DNA of 64,000 bases from Algoriphagus sp. Y33. Its GTDB lineage: Bacteria; Bacteroidota; Bacteroidia; Cytophagales; Cyclobacteriaceae. The notes beneath the pieces are model-generated. The model did no database searches. It was given only the letters and a program-made list of their open reading frames with translations, and was not told the DNA's origin. The stretch's first letter is position 1. Every line of letters begins with the position of its first letter. Below are positions 53,201 to 64,000 of the stretch, piece after piece. Position numbers and translations under genes: made by a program. The DNA lies in the NCBI RefSeq assembly GCF_014838715.1, contig NZ_CP061947.1, positions 3,720,001 through 3,784,000 on the forward strand. Direction: 5' to 3'.

Positions 53201-53845
53201 ATGAAAATCATCTCTACAAATCTTGGAAAGCCTACTTCTTTCATCTGGAATGGAAAAGAAGAGACAACGGGGATTTATAAAAAGCCCACAGGCAAACCGA
53301 TCTATTTGACTAAAAACGATGTCATCAATGATGAAGTCTCCAACAGACTAAATCACGGAGGATATTATAAGGCTTGCTATATCTTTTCCGCGGAGCAATA
53401 TCCTTATTGGAAAGAGCTGTATCCAGACCTGGATTGGTCCTGGGGAATGTTTGGTGAGAATCTGACCGTTTCCGGATTTGATGAAAATGAAGTTTACTTA
53501 GGCGACATTTATAAAGTTGGCGAAACCTTGGTGCAGGTTTCTCAATACCGGGAACCTTGCTATAAATTCGGTCATAAGTTTGGGACTCAACATGTCATCA
53601 AACAATTTATCCAACATGGCTTTGGCGGAACCTATCTCAGTATTTTGGAAGAGGGATATGTAGACATTGATGATGAATTCATTCTAGTTGAGCGACCTAC
53701 GTTAAGTCTCTCCGTCGCTGATTTATTCCGATTGGTTTTTGCTAAAGATAAAAATCAGAACCTCTTGAAAATTGCTTCTAGCAGCAAAGCTATTCCACCA
53801 AAAAAGAGATTTTTATTAAGCTCATTTATCAATTCTAGCTCCTAA
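53201..53845 (+). CDS. MOSC-domain protein (YiiM-like)
   Basis: 214 residues from the second ATG; this gives the usual YiiM-type N-terminus MKIISTNLGKP. The MOSC core shows LNHGGYYKACYIFSAEQYPY, WGMFGENLTVSGFDENEVYL, GDIYKVGETLVQVSQYREPC. The last cysteine is the conserved Mo-cofactor/persulfide-type Cys. YiiM relatives reduce 6-N-hydroxylaminopurine in detoxification of base analogues; that activity is plausible but not shown here. The C-terminal tail is divergent. It stands alone. Confidence 0.88.
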   Translation: MKIISTNLGKPTSFIWNGKEETTGIYKKPTGKPIYLTKNDVINDEVSNRLNHGGYYKACYIFSAEQYPYWKELYPDLDWSWGMFGENLTVSGFDENEVYLGDIYKVGETLVQVSQYREPCYKFGHKFGTQHVIKQFIQHGFGGTYLSILEEGYVDIDDEFILVERPTLSLSVADLFRLVFAKDKNQNLLKIASSSKAIPPKKRFLLSSFINSSS

Positions 53846-53896
53846 AATCTAGCCAAAACATAGGTAAGTAACCAACTCCTTAACTGCCGGGTAGCT

Positions 53897-54158
53897 ATGA
53901 TTTATTTTACTCAACTTATTTACATTCTGGACGGTCAGGAAGCAAGCTTTTTAGAGTTTGAAGCAGTTGCCATCCCTTTGTATCGCAAAACATAAGGGCA
54001 AACTGCTACTCAAATATAGACCTAGTTCTGAAAACATTATCGAGCAAAATATAGAAATGCCTTATGAAATACACGTGGTGGAATTCGAAAATGAGCAAGA
54101 TGTAGCAGATTTCTTCAAGGATGAGGAACGCAAAAAATACATCCATTTGGTTAATTAA
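53897..54158 (+). pseudogene. Small DUF1330-like protein gene with a frameshift
   Basis: The ATG at 53897 opens MIYFTQLIYILDGQEASFLE, FEAVAIPLYRK, then stops after a run of four A (53987-53990). Dropping one A gives HKGKLLLKYRPSSENIIEQN, EMPYEIHVVEFENEQDVADF, FKDEERKKYIHLVN up to 54158. The combined 86 residues resemble a dimeric alpha-beta barrel of the DUF1330 type. Either a recent frameshift, a slipped sequence base, or a rare programmed shift; I favour mutation or error. Confidence 0.7.
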
Positions 54159-54284
54159 GGGGGTAAAAATGTAATCAGGGTGCAATACCAAAATTCCTAA
54201 TAATCGAATCTCAACCTCATCCAATTCCTGCAAAAACCCCAAAATATCCCTTAGCTTAGCATTCTTTACAAACTTATCAAACCT

Positions 54285-54761
54285 ATGGACACCTCACACA
54301 AAACCTCATTTCAGTTTATCAGCGAACCATCCGACATCAATTTCGGCGGAAAAGTACATGGGGGAGTGGTGATGAAATGGATAGATCAGGCCGCTTATAC
54401 CTGCGCTAGGACTTGGTCAGAGAGCTATTGTGTGACGGTCTATGTAGGCGGTATCCGCTTCTACAAGCCTATCAACATCGGGGAAGTAATAAAAGTAGAT
54501 TCCCAAGTCATTTACACAGGAAGCTCCAGTATACACATCATGGTGGAAGTATATTCCAGAGATTTTGGACATCAGGAATTTGAGAAGAAAACCCACTGTA
54601 TCATCATCTTCGTATCCGTGGATGAAAATGGATCACCCAAGAAAGTGAAACCATGGATCCCACAAACTGACCAAGAAAAGAAACTAGAGGAATACGCAGT
54701 AAAACTGAAAGCTCTGCGTGAAAATATCCATAATGAAATGAAGCCTTTTTTTAATGAGTAA
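54285..54761 (+). CDS. Acyl-CoA thioesterase, hotdog fold (YciA/BACH-like)
   Basis: 158 residues. Single hotdog domain with DINFGGKVHGGVVMKWIDQA as the central helix motif (the Gly-rich HGG turn and following Asp) and YVGGIRFYKPINIGEVIKV for the next strands. The lysine-rich C-terminal helix is typical of YciA-like enzymes that hydrolyse fatty acyl-CoAs. Cytoplasmic hexamer or trimer by family. It is a single gene with its own spacing. Confidence 0.9.
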   Translation: MDTSHKTSFQFISEPSDINFGGKVHGGVVMKWIDQAAYTCARTWSESYCVTVYVGGIRFYKPINIGEVIKVDSQVIYTGSSSIHIMVEVYSRDFGHQEFEKKTHCIIIFVSVDENGSPKKVKPWIPQTDQEKKLEEYAVKLKALRENIHNEMKPFFNE

Positions 54762-55062
54762 AGGCATTAAACCCACTAACTTTTCCAAAGTTCAGAGCTT
54801 TGCAAAAGTTTTTAACACCACGATAAGATTATCAGCAGACTGAATATTAAAAATAGACGCATACATCTAGTTTAGCTGAAACAAAGAGTCTTGAAATGGC
54901 TAGAACACCGAATATTCAACCGTTTAAAAACCACTCAACAAACAATTGGGAAGCTAATTTACCCTCAGGCATTAATATTCCCTTTTTTTCCCTAATTTTT
55001 AGGTTGAAGACTTGATAAGTTGTTTATTTCGAGTTATTCTTTCAAACCCAACCTAACCCAAA
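54762..55062. other. 301-bp gap before the GntP gene
   Basis: No frame, repeat or hairpin of note. The AT-rich stretch near 54960-55040 probably contains the promoter of the permease gene. Confidence 0.4.
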
Positions 55063-56394
55063 ATGCTTCTATTACTGATTATCTTTTTTGCCTTAGCCCT
55101 GATTCTTATTGCCATTGTCAAATTCGACATCCACCCCTTTCTTGCACTATTCTGTGGTGCCATACTGTACGGACTACTATCCGGCATGTCTGGAGAATTG
55201 ATTTTAAAGTCCATATCTGAAGGTTTTGGTGGAGTTTTGGGCAGCATAGGCTTATTGATACTTCTCGGTGTGATGATGGGTACATTTCTCGAAAAAACCG
55301 GTGGAGCCATAGTCATCGCTGAGAAAATTCTTTCTTGGATCGGAGAGAAATCAGTTACACTTGCCATGATGATTTCCGGGTACATCCTTTCTATCCCTGT
55401 TTTTGGAGACAGCACTTTTATTATGATGAATCCGATCAGCAAATCACTTTCGCTGAAAGGAAAAGTCCCCTATGCTGCCACCACAATTGCATTGGCTTTG
55501 GGAGCAACTGCTTCTCACTCACTTGTCCCTCCTACTCCCGGCCCCATCGCTACAGCAGGAATCTACGAAGCTGATCTTGGGATGATCATATTTTATGGCC
55601 TTATCGTAAGTTTGACGACCCTTATTCCAAGCTATTATTTCATCAAAAAAGTTGTCTATAAAATTCCTTTGAAGCCTACATTCGCCGCTAAAACCGAGGA
55701 AATAAAAATTCAAAATAGGCCAACTGTATTTTCCTCTTTTCTACCGATTGTCGTTCCCCTGATTCTTATCATTGTTGCTTCCATCTCCAACTATCCGACC
55801 AAACCATTTGGCGAAGGCACTTTTTATACCTTTATCCAATTTGCAGGAAGTCCGGTGATTGCCTTGCTATTAGGCTCATTCATGGCCTTTACCTTACCGA
55901 AGAAATTCGATGCCAAACTGCTTTCTTCCTCGGGTTGGATCGGCGAAGCGATTTTGATTGCTGCACCGGTCATTTTGATTACGGGTGCGGGGGGAGTTTT
56001 TGGGAAAATGCTGCAAAACTCGGGGATCGGCGACATGGTCAGCAACAGCATGAGCGGTGCGAGCTGGGGGATTTTTCTTCCTTTTCTGATCGCTTTTGCA
56101 CTGAAAACCGCCCAAGGCTCATCCACAGTAGCAATGATTACCACTGCTTCGATTATCGCACCCTTGTTAGGCAGTCTTGGCTTGGATTCTGAAACCATGC
56201 GTGTTTTTGCCGTCTTGGCCACAGGTGCCGGTGCCATGGCCATCTCCCATGCCAATGACAGTTTCTTCTGGGCTGTCACGCAGCTTTCGGGCCTATCCAT
56301 CAAGCAAGGTAATCAGACACACAGTATAGGCACGCTGATCATGTCAGTGACTGCGATATCTGTGATTTATTTGATTACGCTGGTGGCGGGGTAA
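55063..56394 (+). CDS. GntP-family permease (gluconate/hydroxy acid transporter)
   Basis: 443 residues, 12-14 hydrophobic segments; a full-length GntP protein. Family motifs include DIHPFLALFCGAILYGL, FGDSTFIMMNPI, SLVPPTPGPIATAGIYEADL and GTGS-like AQGSSTVAMITTASIIAP. These proton symporters take up gluconate or related sugar acids or hydroxy acids. The KDPG aldolase at 28.3 kb could use gluconate-derived carbon, but there is no linkage and no kinase nearby; the substrate remains open. It is followed 44 bp later by a deacetylase gene. Confidence 0.9.
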   Translation: MLLLLIIFFALALILIAIVKFDIHPFLALFCGAILYGLLSGMSGELILKSISEGFGGVLGSIGLLILLGVMMGTFLEKTGGAIVIAEKILSWIGEKSVTLAMMISGYILSIPVFGDSTFIMMNPISKSLSLKGKVPYAATTIALALGATASHSLVPPTPGPIATAGIYEADLGMIIFYGLIVSLTTLIPSYYFIKKVVYKIPLKPTFAAKTEEIKIQNRPTVFSSFLPIVVPLILIIVASISNYPTKPFGEGTFYTFIQFAGSPVIALLLGSFMAFTLPKKFDAKLLSSSGWIGEAILIAAPVILITGAGGVFGKMLQNSGIGDMVSNSMSGASWGIFLPFLIAFALKTAQGSSTVAMITTASIIAPLLGSLGLDSETMRVFAVLATGAGAMAISHANDSFFWAVTQLSGLSIKQGNQTHSIGTLIMSVTAISVIYLITLVAG

Positions 56395-56438
56395 TTGTCT
56401 ATCACCAAAAGACAAAGCAAGATTGAAAGATATTCCTT

Positions 56439-57227
56439 ATGAAATTTCCTGTTTTACTTCTTTGCTTAATTTTACATTCATCCATTTCCTCTGCCCAAAT
56501 CCTAAAAAAGCCGATTCCGGATAAACTGATCGTTCTCACCTTTGACGATGCACCGGCAAGTCAGTATGCTGTGTCAGCTCCCTTGCTGGATAAATTCGGC
56601 TTTGGTGCGACTTTCTTTGTCTGTGAGTTTCAGCCCAATTACGCAGACAGTAGTTTGTATATGAACTGGAGACAGATCCAAGCCCTGGACAAAATGGGGT
56701 TTGAAGTGGCAAACCACACCTATACCCATGCCAATGTAAGTAAATTGACCCAAGCAGAATTTAACGAACAGCTCGATTACATCGAGGAAAAGTGTGATTC
56801 TCTCGGAATCGCAAAACCCCATAACTTTGCTTATCCCGGGTATGGGTTGAATGCTCAAGCTTTAGACTTTTTGGAGGAAAAAGAATACGTTTTCGCACGT
56901 GCGGGAGGAAGCAGAGCTTATGATCCGTTGAGAGACCATCCCTATCTGATTCCAAGTTGGGCGACGGATGGAACAAACAAAGCTGAAATAATCGCAGCCT
57001 TTGAGCAGGCTAAAAACGGGAAAATTGTCATTTTGACTATCCATGGCGTTCCTGATCTAGAACATCCCTGGGTGAATACTCCTCCCGAACTTTTCGAAGA
57101 GTACCTAACCTATCTTGCCTCCAATGGCTTTAAAGTCATTTCAATGAGAGGTTTGGAAGATTACATTGACGCGAAAGAGGCCAGAAAGCTAATCACTCCG
57201 GATTTTGACAATAAACTCTCCAATTGA
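56439..57227 (+). CDS. Secreted polysaccharide deacetylase family protein (NodB domain)
   Basis: 262 residues: signal peptide (MKFPVLLLCLILHSSISSAQ), then a NodB domain. Motif 1 TFDDAP (D36, D37; normally TFDDGP), motif 2 NHTYTH (H93, H97), and the late arginine/tryptophan segment ending IVILTIHGVPD are all present, so the metal site seems complete. Such enzymes remove N- or O-acetyl groups from chitin, peptidoglycan or other glycans in the periplasm or outside. The substrate is not inferable from the neighbours. Confidence 0.9.
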   Translation: MKFPVLLLCLILHSSISSAQILKKPIPDKLIVLTFDDAPASQYAVSAPLLDKFGFGATFFVCEFQPNYADSSLYMNWRQIQALDKMGFEVANHTYTHANVSKLTQAEFNEQLDYIEEKCDSLGIAKPHNFAYPGYGLNAQALDFLEEKEYVFARAGGSRAYDPLRDHPYLIPSWATDGTNKAEIIAAFEQAKNGKIVILTIHGVPDLEHPWVNTPPELFEEYLTYLASNGFKVISMRGLEDYIDAKEARKLITPDFDNKLSN

Positions 57228-57415
57228 TCTCTGGATAAAATAGGGGCAAAACCAATTATCCCAACCGACTTTATTCTTCTTTCTTTTAAACTGGCAATCA
57301 TTTTTCTCCTTTCAATTTTGCCCTCTAAAAATAAAATGAAAGAATGAACCAAAGAATGATCTTCTTGTGTAAAACCCTAACGGTAAATAACTACAGCTAG
57401 GTTCTTACTACCAAA

Positions 57416-58039
57416 ATGGACAAGGATCAGGAGGAAAAAGACGAGAAAAATCAGTTCGAAGAAATGATTCAAGGTCTTATAGACAATAAATATGGCTGTT
57501 GTGATGATTTTGTACCCCCCAATACTGTCGCTGGTCTGGGAGAAAACATCCGGGATGCAAATCAAGCCGGAAACCTGCAAATGGCAGGCACAGGCAGTCA
57601 GAAAGACTATAAGCAGAACACCCTTATCCGCGGGGATAAAATCAAATGGATAGACGAGAAAAGTGTCAATCAATTTGAAATGGTCTATTTGAAAAAAGTG
57701 GGCAACTTTATTTCACACCTGAATAAAACTTGTTTTACATCCATTAAGAGTTTTGAAAGCCACTATGCGAATTATGAGCAAAAGAGCTTCTATAAAAGAC
57801 ACTTGGATCAATTCAAAAATGAAAAGGGGAGAAAATTTTCCATCGTACTCTTTTTAAACCAAGACTGGCAAACGGAAGACGGAGGGATGCTTTCCTTGTA
57901 TCCTGAAGGAAATGCCCAAAAAGACATTATTCCCATCGGAGGAAGAATGGTGTTTTTTAAAAGCGATGAGATGGAGCATGAAGTGAATCCTTCCTTTACA
58001 CGTGAGCGCAGGAGCATAGCAGGATGGCTTAAGGATTAG
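57416..58039 (+). CDS. 2-oxoglutarate/Fe(II)-dependent oxygenase (prolyl-4-hydroxylase-like)
   Basis: 207 residues. Double-stranded beta-helix with the iron ligands H129-x-D131 (KRHLDQF) and H188 (EMEHEV) and the 2OG-binding arginine in RERRSIAGW (near 197-199). FSIVLFLNQDW and GGMLSLYPEG fit the SM-20/P4H branch. It hydroxylates a protein or small molecule not identifiable here. Single gene between the deacetylase and convergent katG. Confidence 0.87.
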   Translation: MDKDQEEKDEKNQFEEMIQGLIDNKYGCCDDFVPPNTVAGLGENIRDANQAGNLQMAGTGSQKDYKQNTLIRGDKIKWIDEKSVNQFEMVYLKKVGNFISHLNKTCFTSIKSFESHYANYEQKSFYKRHLDQFKNEKGRKFSIVLFLNQDWQTEDGGMLSLYPEGNAQKDIIPIGGRMVFFKSDEMEHEVNPSFTRERRSIAGWLKD

Positions 58040-58124
58040 GTTAATTAAAACCACGTGAATAAGTAGCCTAACACACCGTCTATTAAGTGAGCTATTCAAC
58101 TTATTTCACCCCTTCTCAAACACA

Positions 58125-58155
58125 TTAAAAAAGGTGACCCGTCTGCGGGTCACCC
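58125..58155 (-). terminator. Rho-independent terminator of katG
   Basis: GGTGACCCG, 4-base loop, CGGGTCACC: a perfect 9-bp stem. On the minus strand it is followed by TTTTTT. It lies 26 bp after the katG stop and probably also limits read-through from the oxygenase gene in the other direction. Confidence 0.9.
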
Positions 58156-58180
58156 TTTCAATTCACTTGAATATTTAAGA

Positions 58181-60774
<2,594 letters not shown>

Positions 60775-61335
60775 ATGGTGGCACTTCTCATAGTTATTGG
60801 AATCATTCTGCTGCTGGGAGTTATTCTAGTGGGTATCTTCAACAGCTTTGTAAAAAACAAAAACACGGTCAAAGACGCGTGGAGCAATATAGATGTTGCG
60901 CTCAAGCGGCGCTATGACCTTATCCCAAACCTTGTAGAAACCGTAAAAGGCTATGCAAGCCATGAAAAAGAAACGCTGGAAGCCGTCATCCAAGCTAGAA
61001 ATGCAGCAATAGCGGTGCCTTCTGATGATATCAACTCCCAAATCCAGGCAGAAAATCAACTACAACAAACTCTCCGAAGCATCTTTGCTTTAAGCGAGGC
61101 TTATCCTGACCTGAAAGCAAACACTAATTTCTTACAACTTCAGGATAAGTTAAATGAGATCGAAGAAAACTTAGAGCGGGCCAGACGCTACTATAATGGT
61201 ACTGTGAGAGAAAACAATACCTACGGGGAGAGTTTCCCCGGGGTGATTTTTGCAGGAATGTTCAACTATAAACATTTTGATTATTTCGAGGCGGAACCGG
61301 AGAGTCGTGAAAATGTAAAAGTGAGTTTTTCCTGA
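60775..61335 (+). CDS. LemA family protein
   Basis: 186 residues. One N-terminal membrane helix (VALLIVIGIILLLGVILVGI), then the LemA helical bundle with KNTVKDAWSNIDVALKRRYD, LIPNLVETVKGYASHE and the conserved C-terminal NLERARRYYNGTVRENN, FPGVIFAGMF. The orientation is usually N-out with a periplasmic helical domain. In many Bacteroidota the gene sits beside a DUF2207 membrane protein, as here (206 bp later). Function not established. Confidence 0.92.
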   Translation: MVALLIVIGIILLLGVILVGIFNSFVKNKNTVKDAWSNIDVALKRRYDLIPNLVETVKGYASHEKETLEAVIQARNAAIAVPSDDINSQIQAENQLQQTLRSIFALSEAYPDLKANTNFLQLQDKLNEIEENLERARRYYNGTVRENNTYGESFPGVIFAGMFNYKHFDYFEAEPESRENVKVSFS

Positions 61336-61390
61336 TTGAAAATTCAAAAACCTTACTACCGGCTAAGCTTTGCAGCCCTGCAAACTATTG

Positions 61391-61492
61391 GGAAATCGAG
61401 CATGGCTGACAGACAGACATGTAAAATGTAACACGCAACTTGTCCTGAACTTGCTTCGGAAGAGGAATGATTATTACCAAGCGAGATCCAAT
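61391..61492 (+). repeat. Diverged copy of the interspersed 90-bp repeat
   Basis: GAAATCGAGCATGG, later GGAATGATTATTACCA and GCGAGATCC match the 5' and 3' blocks of the repeat family at 15.6 and 30.1 kb in the same order, with a longer unrelated middle. It lies between lemA and the DUF2207 gene. A short hairpin TTTGCAG-CC-CTGCAAA (about 61369-61384) lies just before it. Confidence 0.55.
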
Positions 61493-61541
61493 AGCCTTCT
61501 CCGACTAATCGGAGTGGCTAATAAAAATCAATCGTAAACAC

Positions 61542-63230
61542 ATGAAAAAAATTGCAATTCTATTTTTCTTGTTTTCTGTGCAATTAGAGGTATTTGCCCA
61601 AGATTTTAGCGTCACGTCCTATTCTGTGGATATTACCATTCATCAGGACGGATACTTTGACGTAGTAGAAAAATACAATCTTAATTTTGAAGTTCCGAAG
61701 CATGGAATCTATCGGGACATTCGGACTTCCTATGATTTACAAAATGAAAACGGAGAGCTAGAAAAGCGTAAAATCAAGCTAAGCAATATTGAGGTTCCCG
61801 GGTATAAGTTTGAAGCCCCCTCTTCATTTGGTCAGAAAATGTCCACAAATGTGCGGATCAAAATAGGCGATGCAAATGTGACCTTGAAAGGTCCGCAATA
61901 CTATGAAATCAGGTATAGAGTGGAGAATGCATTCCTTCATGAAAGGGAAGCCATACAATTCTATTGGAATATAAAGCCAAGTGACTGGCATGCTCCTTTT
62001 CATGCAATAGATTTCAAAATTCACTTGCCGGATGGGATATCCTTAGATGAGGGAGATTACTACTTATATTCAGGTGCTGTTGGCTCAGATATCCCTACAA
62101 CAGACTTTCAAACTACTTATTTCGAAGGTTTATATTCCGGGACAAGCAACCCCGGTGTGGTTTCTTCCGGTGGAGAAGCTTTAACTGTTCTGTTGAAATT
62201 GCCTGTGGGAAGCATCAAAGAAATCAAACCTTTTTGGCCGTTTTGGACTGATTACGGCTGGACAATTATTCTTGTACTGCTATTCTTTACGTTTTATGCT
62301 ATCTGGAAAAAGCACGGAAAGGACGACCCTGTCACCAGAACAACCAGCTATTACCCACCCAAAGGGATGGATCCTGCGATGGTTGGCTTCTTGATAGACG
62401 ATTCGGGCGACACCAACGACCTTATTTCTTTAATTCCATTTTGGGCTTCGCAAGGCTATATGACAATTGAAGAAATCGATAAAAAAGGATGGTTTGCTAA
62501 AGATGACACCAAGCTCACCAAATTGAAAGAACTTGATGCAGATTTCCCATTGTATCAGCGTCAGCTTTTCGATGGGCTGTTTGGGCGCGGATCGGAAGTA
62601 TTGGTAAGCAGCTTAAAAGACAAGTTTTATACTACGATGAGCAAAGCCAAAGTAACGCTCAAGGATGCCGCCCAGATCTACTATGTGAACAAGTCCAAAA
62701 AAATCATGATCTACACAGCAGTGGGCCTGGTTTTGTTGATGTTTATTCTGATCCCAAGCTTTCTCTTTTTATGGGGGATTATCGCTGCCATTTCAGTTGG
62801 GGTATCTTTGATCTTCCTATTGATAATGAATCAGTTTATGATCAAGAAGAATAAGGAGGGAACTGCGATATTGTCTGAATTGAAAGGTTTCAAACAATTC
62901 ATAAAAGTAGCTGAAGAAAACAAATTGAAAATGCTTCTCAAAGAAGATCCTTCCTACTTCGAATCTACCATGGGCTATGCATTGGCATTTGGAATGTTTG
63001 ACAAATGGGCAAAAAAATTCGATTCGCTAAATATTGAGCCACCGACTTGGTATTACTCCTCCACAGGGAGAATGATGACTATGGCTCATTTCTCCAAATC
63101 CTTCAATAGCTCCATCAAATCAACCCAATCCACGATGGTGAGTTCACCTTCAAGTTCGGGAAGCTCCGGCGGCGGGGGCGGTGGATTTTCCGGAGGTGGT
63201 TTCGGCGGTGGAGGCGGAGGAAGCTGGTAG
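61542..63230 (+). CDS. DUF2207 domain membrane protein with Gly-rich tail
   Basis: 562 residues. A signal peptide (MKKIAILFFLFSVQLEVFAQ) is followed by an extracytoplasmic beta-rich DUF2207 domain (about 22-235). A membrane helix (near 240-260), a cytoplasmic region, and two more helices (near 386-425) come next. The C-terminus is a run of Ser and Gly (SSGSSGGGGGGFSGGG, ending GGGGGGSW), a common tail in this family. It is usually encoded with LemA, as here; the pair may act in envelope maintenance, without established mechanism. Confidence 0.9.
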   Translation: MKKIAILFFLFSVQLEVFAQDFSVTSYSVDITIHQDGYFDVVEKYNLNFEVPKHGIYRDIRTSYDLQNENGELEKRKIKLSNIEVPGYKFEAPSSFGQKMSTNVRIKIGDANVTLKGPQYYEIRYRVENAFLHEREAIQFYWNIKPSDWHAPFHAIDFKIHLPDGISLDEGDYYLYSGAVGSDIPTTDFQTTYFEGLYSGTSNPGVVSSGGEALTVLLKLPVGSIKEIKPFWPFWTDYGWTIILVLLFFTFYAIWKKHGKDDPVTRTTSYYPPKGMDPAMVGFLIDDSGDTNDLISLIPFWASQGYMTIEEIDKKGWFAKDDTKLTKLKELDADFPLYQRQLFDGLFGRGSEVLVSSLKDKFYTTMSKAKVTLKDAAQIYYVNKSKKIMIYTAVGLVLLMFILIPSFLFLWGIIAAISVGVSLIFLLIMNQFMIKKNKEGTAILSELKGFKQFIKVAEENKLKMLLKEDPSYFESTMGYALAFGMFDKWAKKFDSLNIEPPTWYYSSTGRMMTMAHFSKSFNSSIKSTQSTMVSSPSSSGSSGGGGGGFSGGGFGGGGGGSW

Positions 63231-63626
63231 TTAAACATGTTAGGAAATAAGATTGTCCCCTTTTTCATATCGCATACCGGTAGCTATATCATCTTTTGGA
63301 CTTAATGGCTTGAAGACCGATGACCGAAGACAGAAGTAGCACAATGCTAGAGTTTTCCGAATCTTTTGATGCTTTTAGGATTTTTCTGGTAGAATAGCGG
63401 ATATACATAATCCTCTGTAGGATTACGTTGTTTTGGTGAGTGCCGGCAAACACATTTGCAGAAAAGATATATTTCTTCGATTTAGTCAGTAATTGATGAA
63501 GTGTGGCTTTAAGAAATATTTTGAAGATCCTGCAGAACTATTCAGACAATCATTGTCCAGGAAAATTTTAGCTTAAGAAAACTTTGGTGAGTTGATCATA
63601 CTTTTAGGAAACCAAATTATAATCAC
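63231..63626. other. 396-bp gap
   Basis: No gene. Contains a hairpin TAATCCT-CTGT-AGGATTA (63408-63425) without a T-run; nothing else recognised. Confidence 0.4.
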
Positions 63627-64000
63627 ATGAAAAACAGTGTTTTTATTGCCACCAGCCTAGATGGTTTCATAGCCGGGGAAAACGATGAACTAGACTGGCT
63701 TTCCACCTTTCCTGAAATTGATCATATCGATACCGGATTTAATGAGTTTACCTCCCGCATCGATGCACTGCTGATGGGAAGAAACACATTTAAAGTTGTA
63801 GCGGGTTTTGAAGGAGAATGGTTTTATAACAAGCCTGTTTTTGTTTGGAGTAATTCTCTTGCAGAGATTCCGGAAAAACTACAAGAAAAGGCATTTCCGG
63901 TCAATGGAAGCATCCCGGAAGTACTTTCCCAAATTCATGGCAAAGGTTTTCACAACCTCTATATCGATGGAGGTAAAACTATTCAAAGCTTTCTAAAAGA
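63627..64000 (+). CDS. Dihydrofolate-reductase-like protein (RibD C-terminal family), 3' end outside window
   Basis: 124 residues seen from the ATG at 63627 to the right edge without a stop. MKNSVFIATSLDGFIAGEND, then LDWL, is the N-terminal pattern of DHFR/RibD C-terminal family reductases (YwjB/YyaP type), and DALLMGRNTFKVV with LYIDGGKTIQSFL completes the NADPH-fold motifs. The family includes pyrimidine reductases and many uncharacterised proteins; this is more likely one of the latter than true folA. Its partner genes are out of view. Confidence 0.88.
   Translation, partial: MKNSVFIATSLDGFIAGENDELDWLSTFPEIDHIDTGFNEFTSRIDALLMGRNTFKVVAGFEGEWFYNKPVFVWSNSLAEIPEKLQEKAFPVNGSIPEVLSQIHGKGFHNLYIDGGKTIQSFLK

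Noticed and set aside
63160..63230. Gly-rich end of the DUF2207 protein as a frameshift artefact
   Set aside because: A serine/glycine-rich tail ending GGGSW is a usual feature of this protein family, and the frame ends in a proper stop.

Overview
The window looks like chromosomal DNA of a Bacteroidota bacterium, most likely Cytophagales (Cyclobacteriaceae/Algoriphagus-like). This is inferred from gene content (two-protein RHS locus, M56/BlaI pairs, TamB next to TsaD, DUF1328, DUF502, GntP, LemA plus DUF2207), weak Shine-Dalgarno sequences, and promoters of the TTTG-N19-TAnnTTTG kind. No rRNA, tRNA or CRISPR array was seen.

Layout. (1) 1-15.2 kb, all on the minus strand: a polymorphic-toxin-like RHS/LRR locus. 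In transcription order it has a small secreted protein, an LRR protein, an RHS N-terminal-half protein, an RHS core protein with a variable C-terminal tip, a lipoprotein (candidate immunity), a broken orphan second tip, a second lipoprotein, a coiled-coil/beta-barrel protein, a small membrane protein, and a second LRR protein that runs off the left edge. (2) 15.2-28.2 kb: an island of AraC, Crp/Fnr and HxlR regulators alternating with short-chain dehydrogenases and a zinc alcohol dehydrogenase. It contains at least four decayed gene fragments and a MITE-like element. Its middle part (about 19-27 kb) has visibly more GC-rich codons than its flanks, which suggests acquisition from another Bacteroidota lineage. 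(3) 28.2-43.4 kb: housekeeping and envelope genes: KDPG aldolase, an LpxH-like phosphoesterase with a glycosyltransferase, a BlaR1/BlaI-like pair with a well-formed double operator, a GH63-like glucosidase, RNase HII, an SMR exporter, DUF502 and DUF1328 proteins, then a minus-strand run tsaD-smpB-NlpC/P60-like-HNH-lipocalin-like. (4) 43.4-52.1 kb: tamB, a photolyase, an Smr-domain protein, an unknown helical protein and an SDR. (5) 52.2-64 kb: a PIN-type toxin-antitoxin pair, a MOSC protein, a frameshifted small gene, a thioesterase, a GntP permease, a polysaccharide deacetylase, a 2OG-Fe(II) oxygenase, katG, lemA with a DUF2207 gene, and a DHFR-like gene cut by the right edge.

Points of most interest: the split RHS shell with two homologous predicted metallopeptidase-like tips, one live and one broken; a 90-bp interspersed repeat at three loci whose hairpin shows compensatory changes; a MITE-like element in two copies; a matched pair of TTTACCA-N2-TGGTAAA operators linking a Crp-type regulator to an SDR; BlaI operators lying on both promoter boxes; and an NlpC/P60 homologue without recognisable catalytic Cys and His. 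All functions are read from sequence patterns; no database search was possible.
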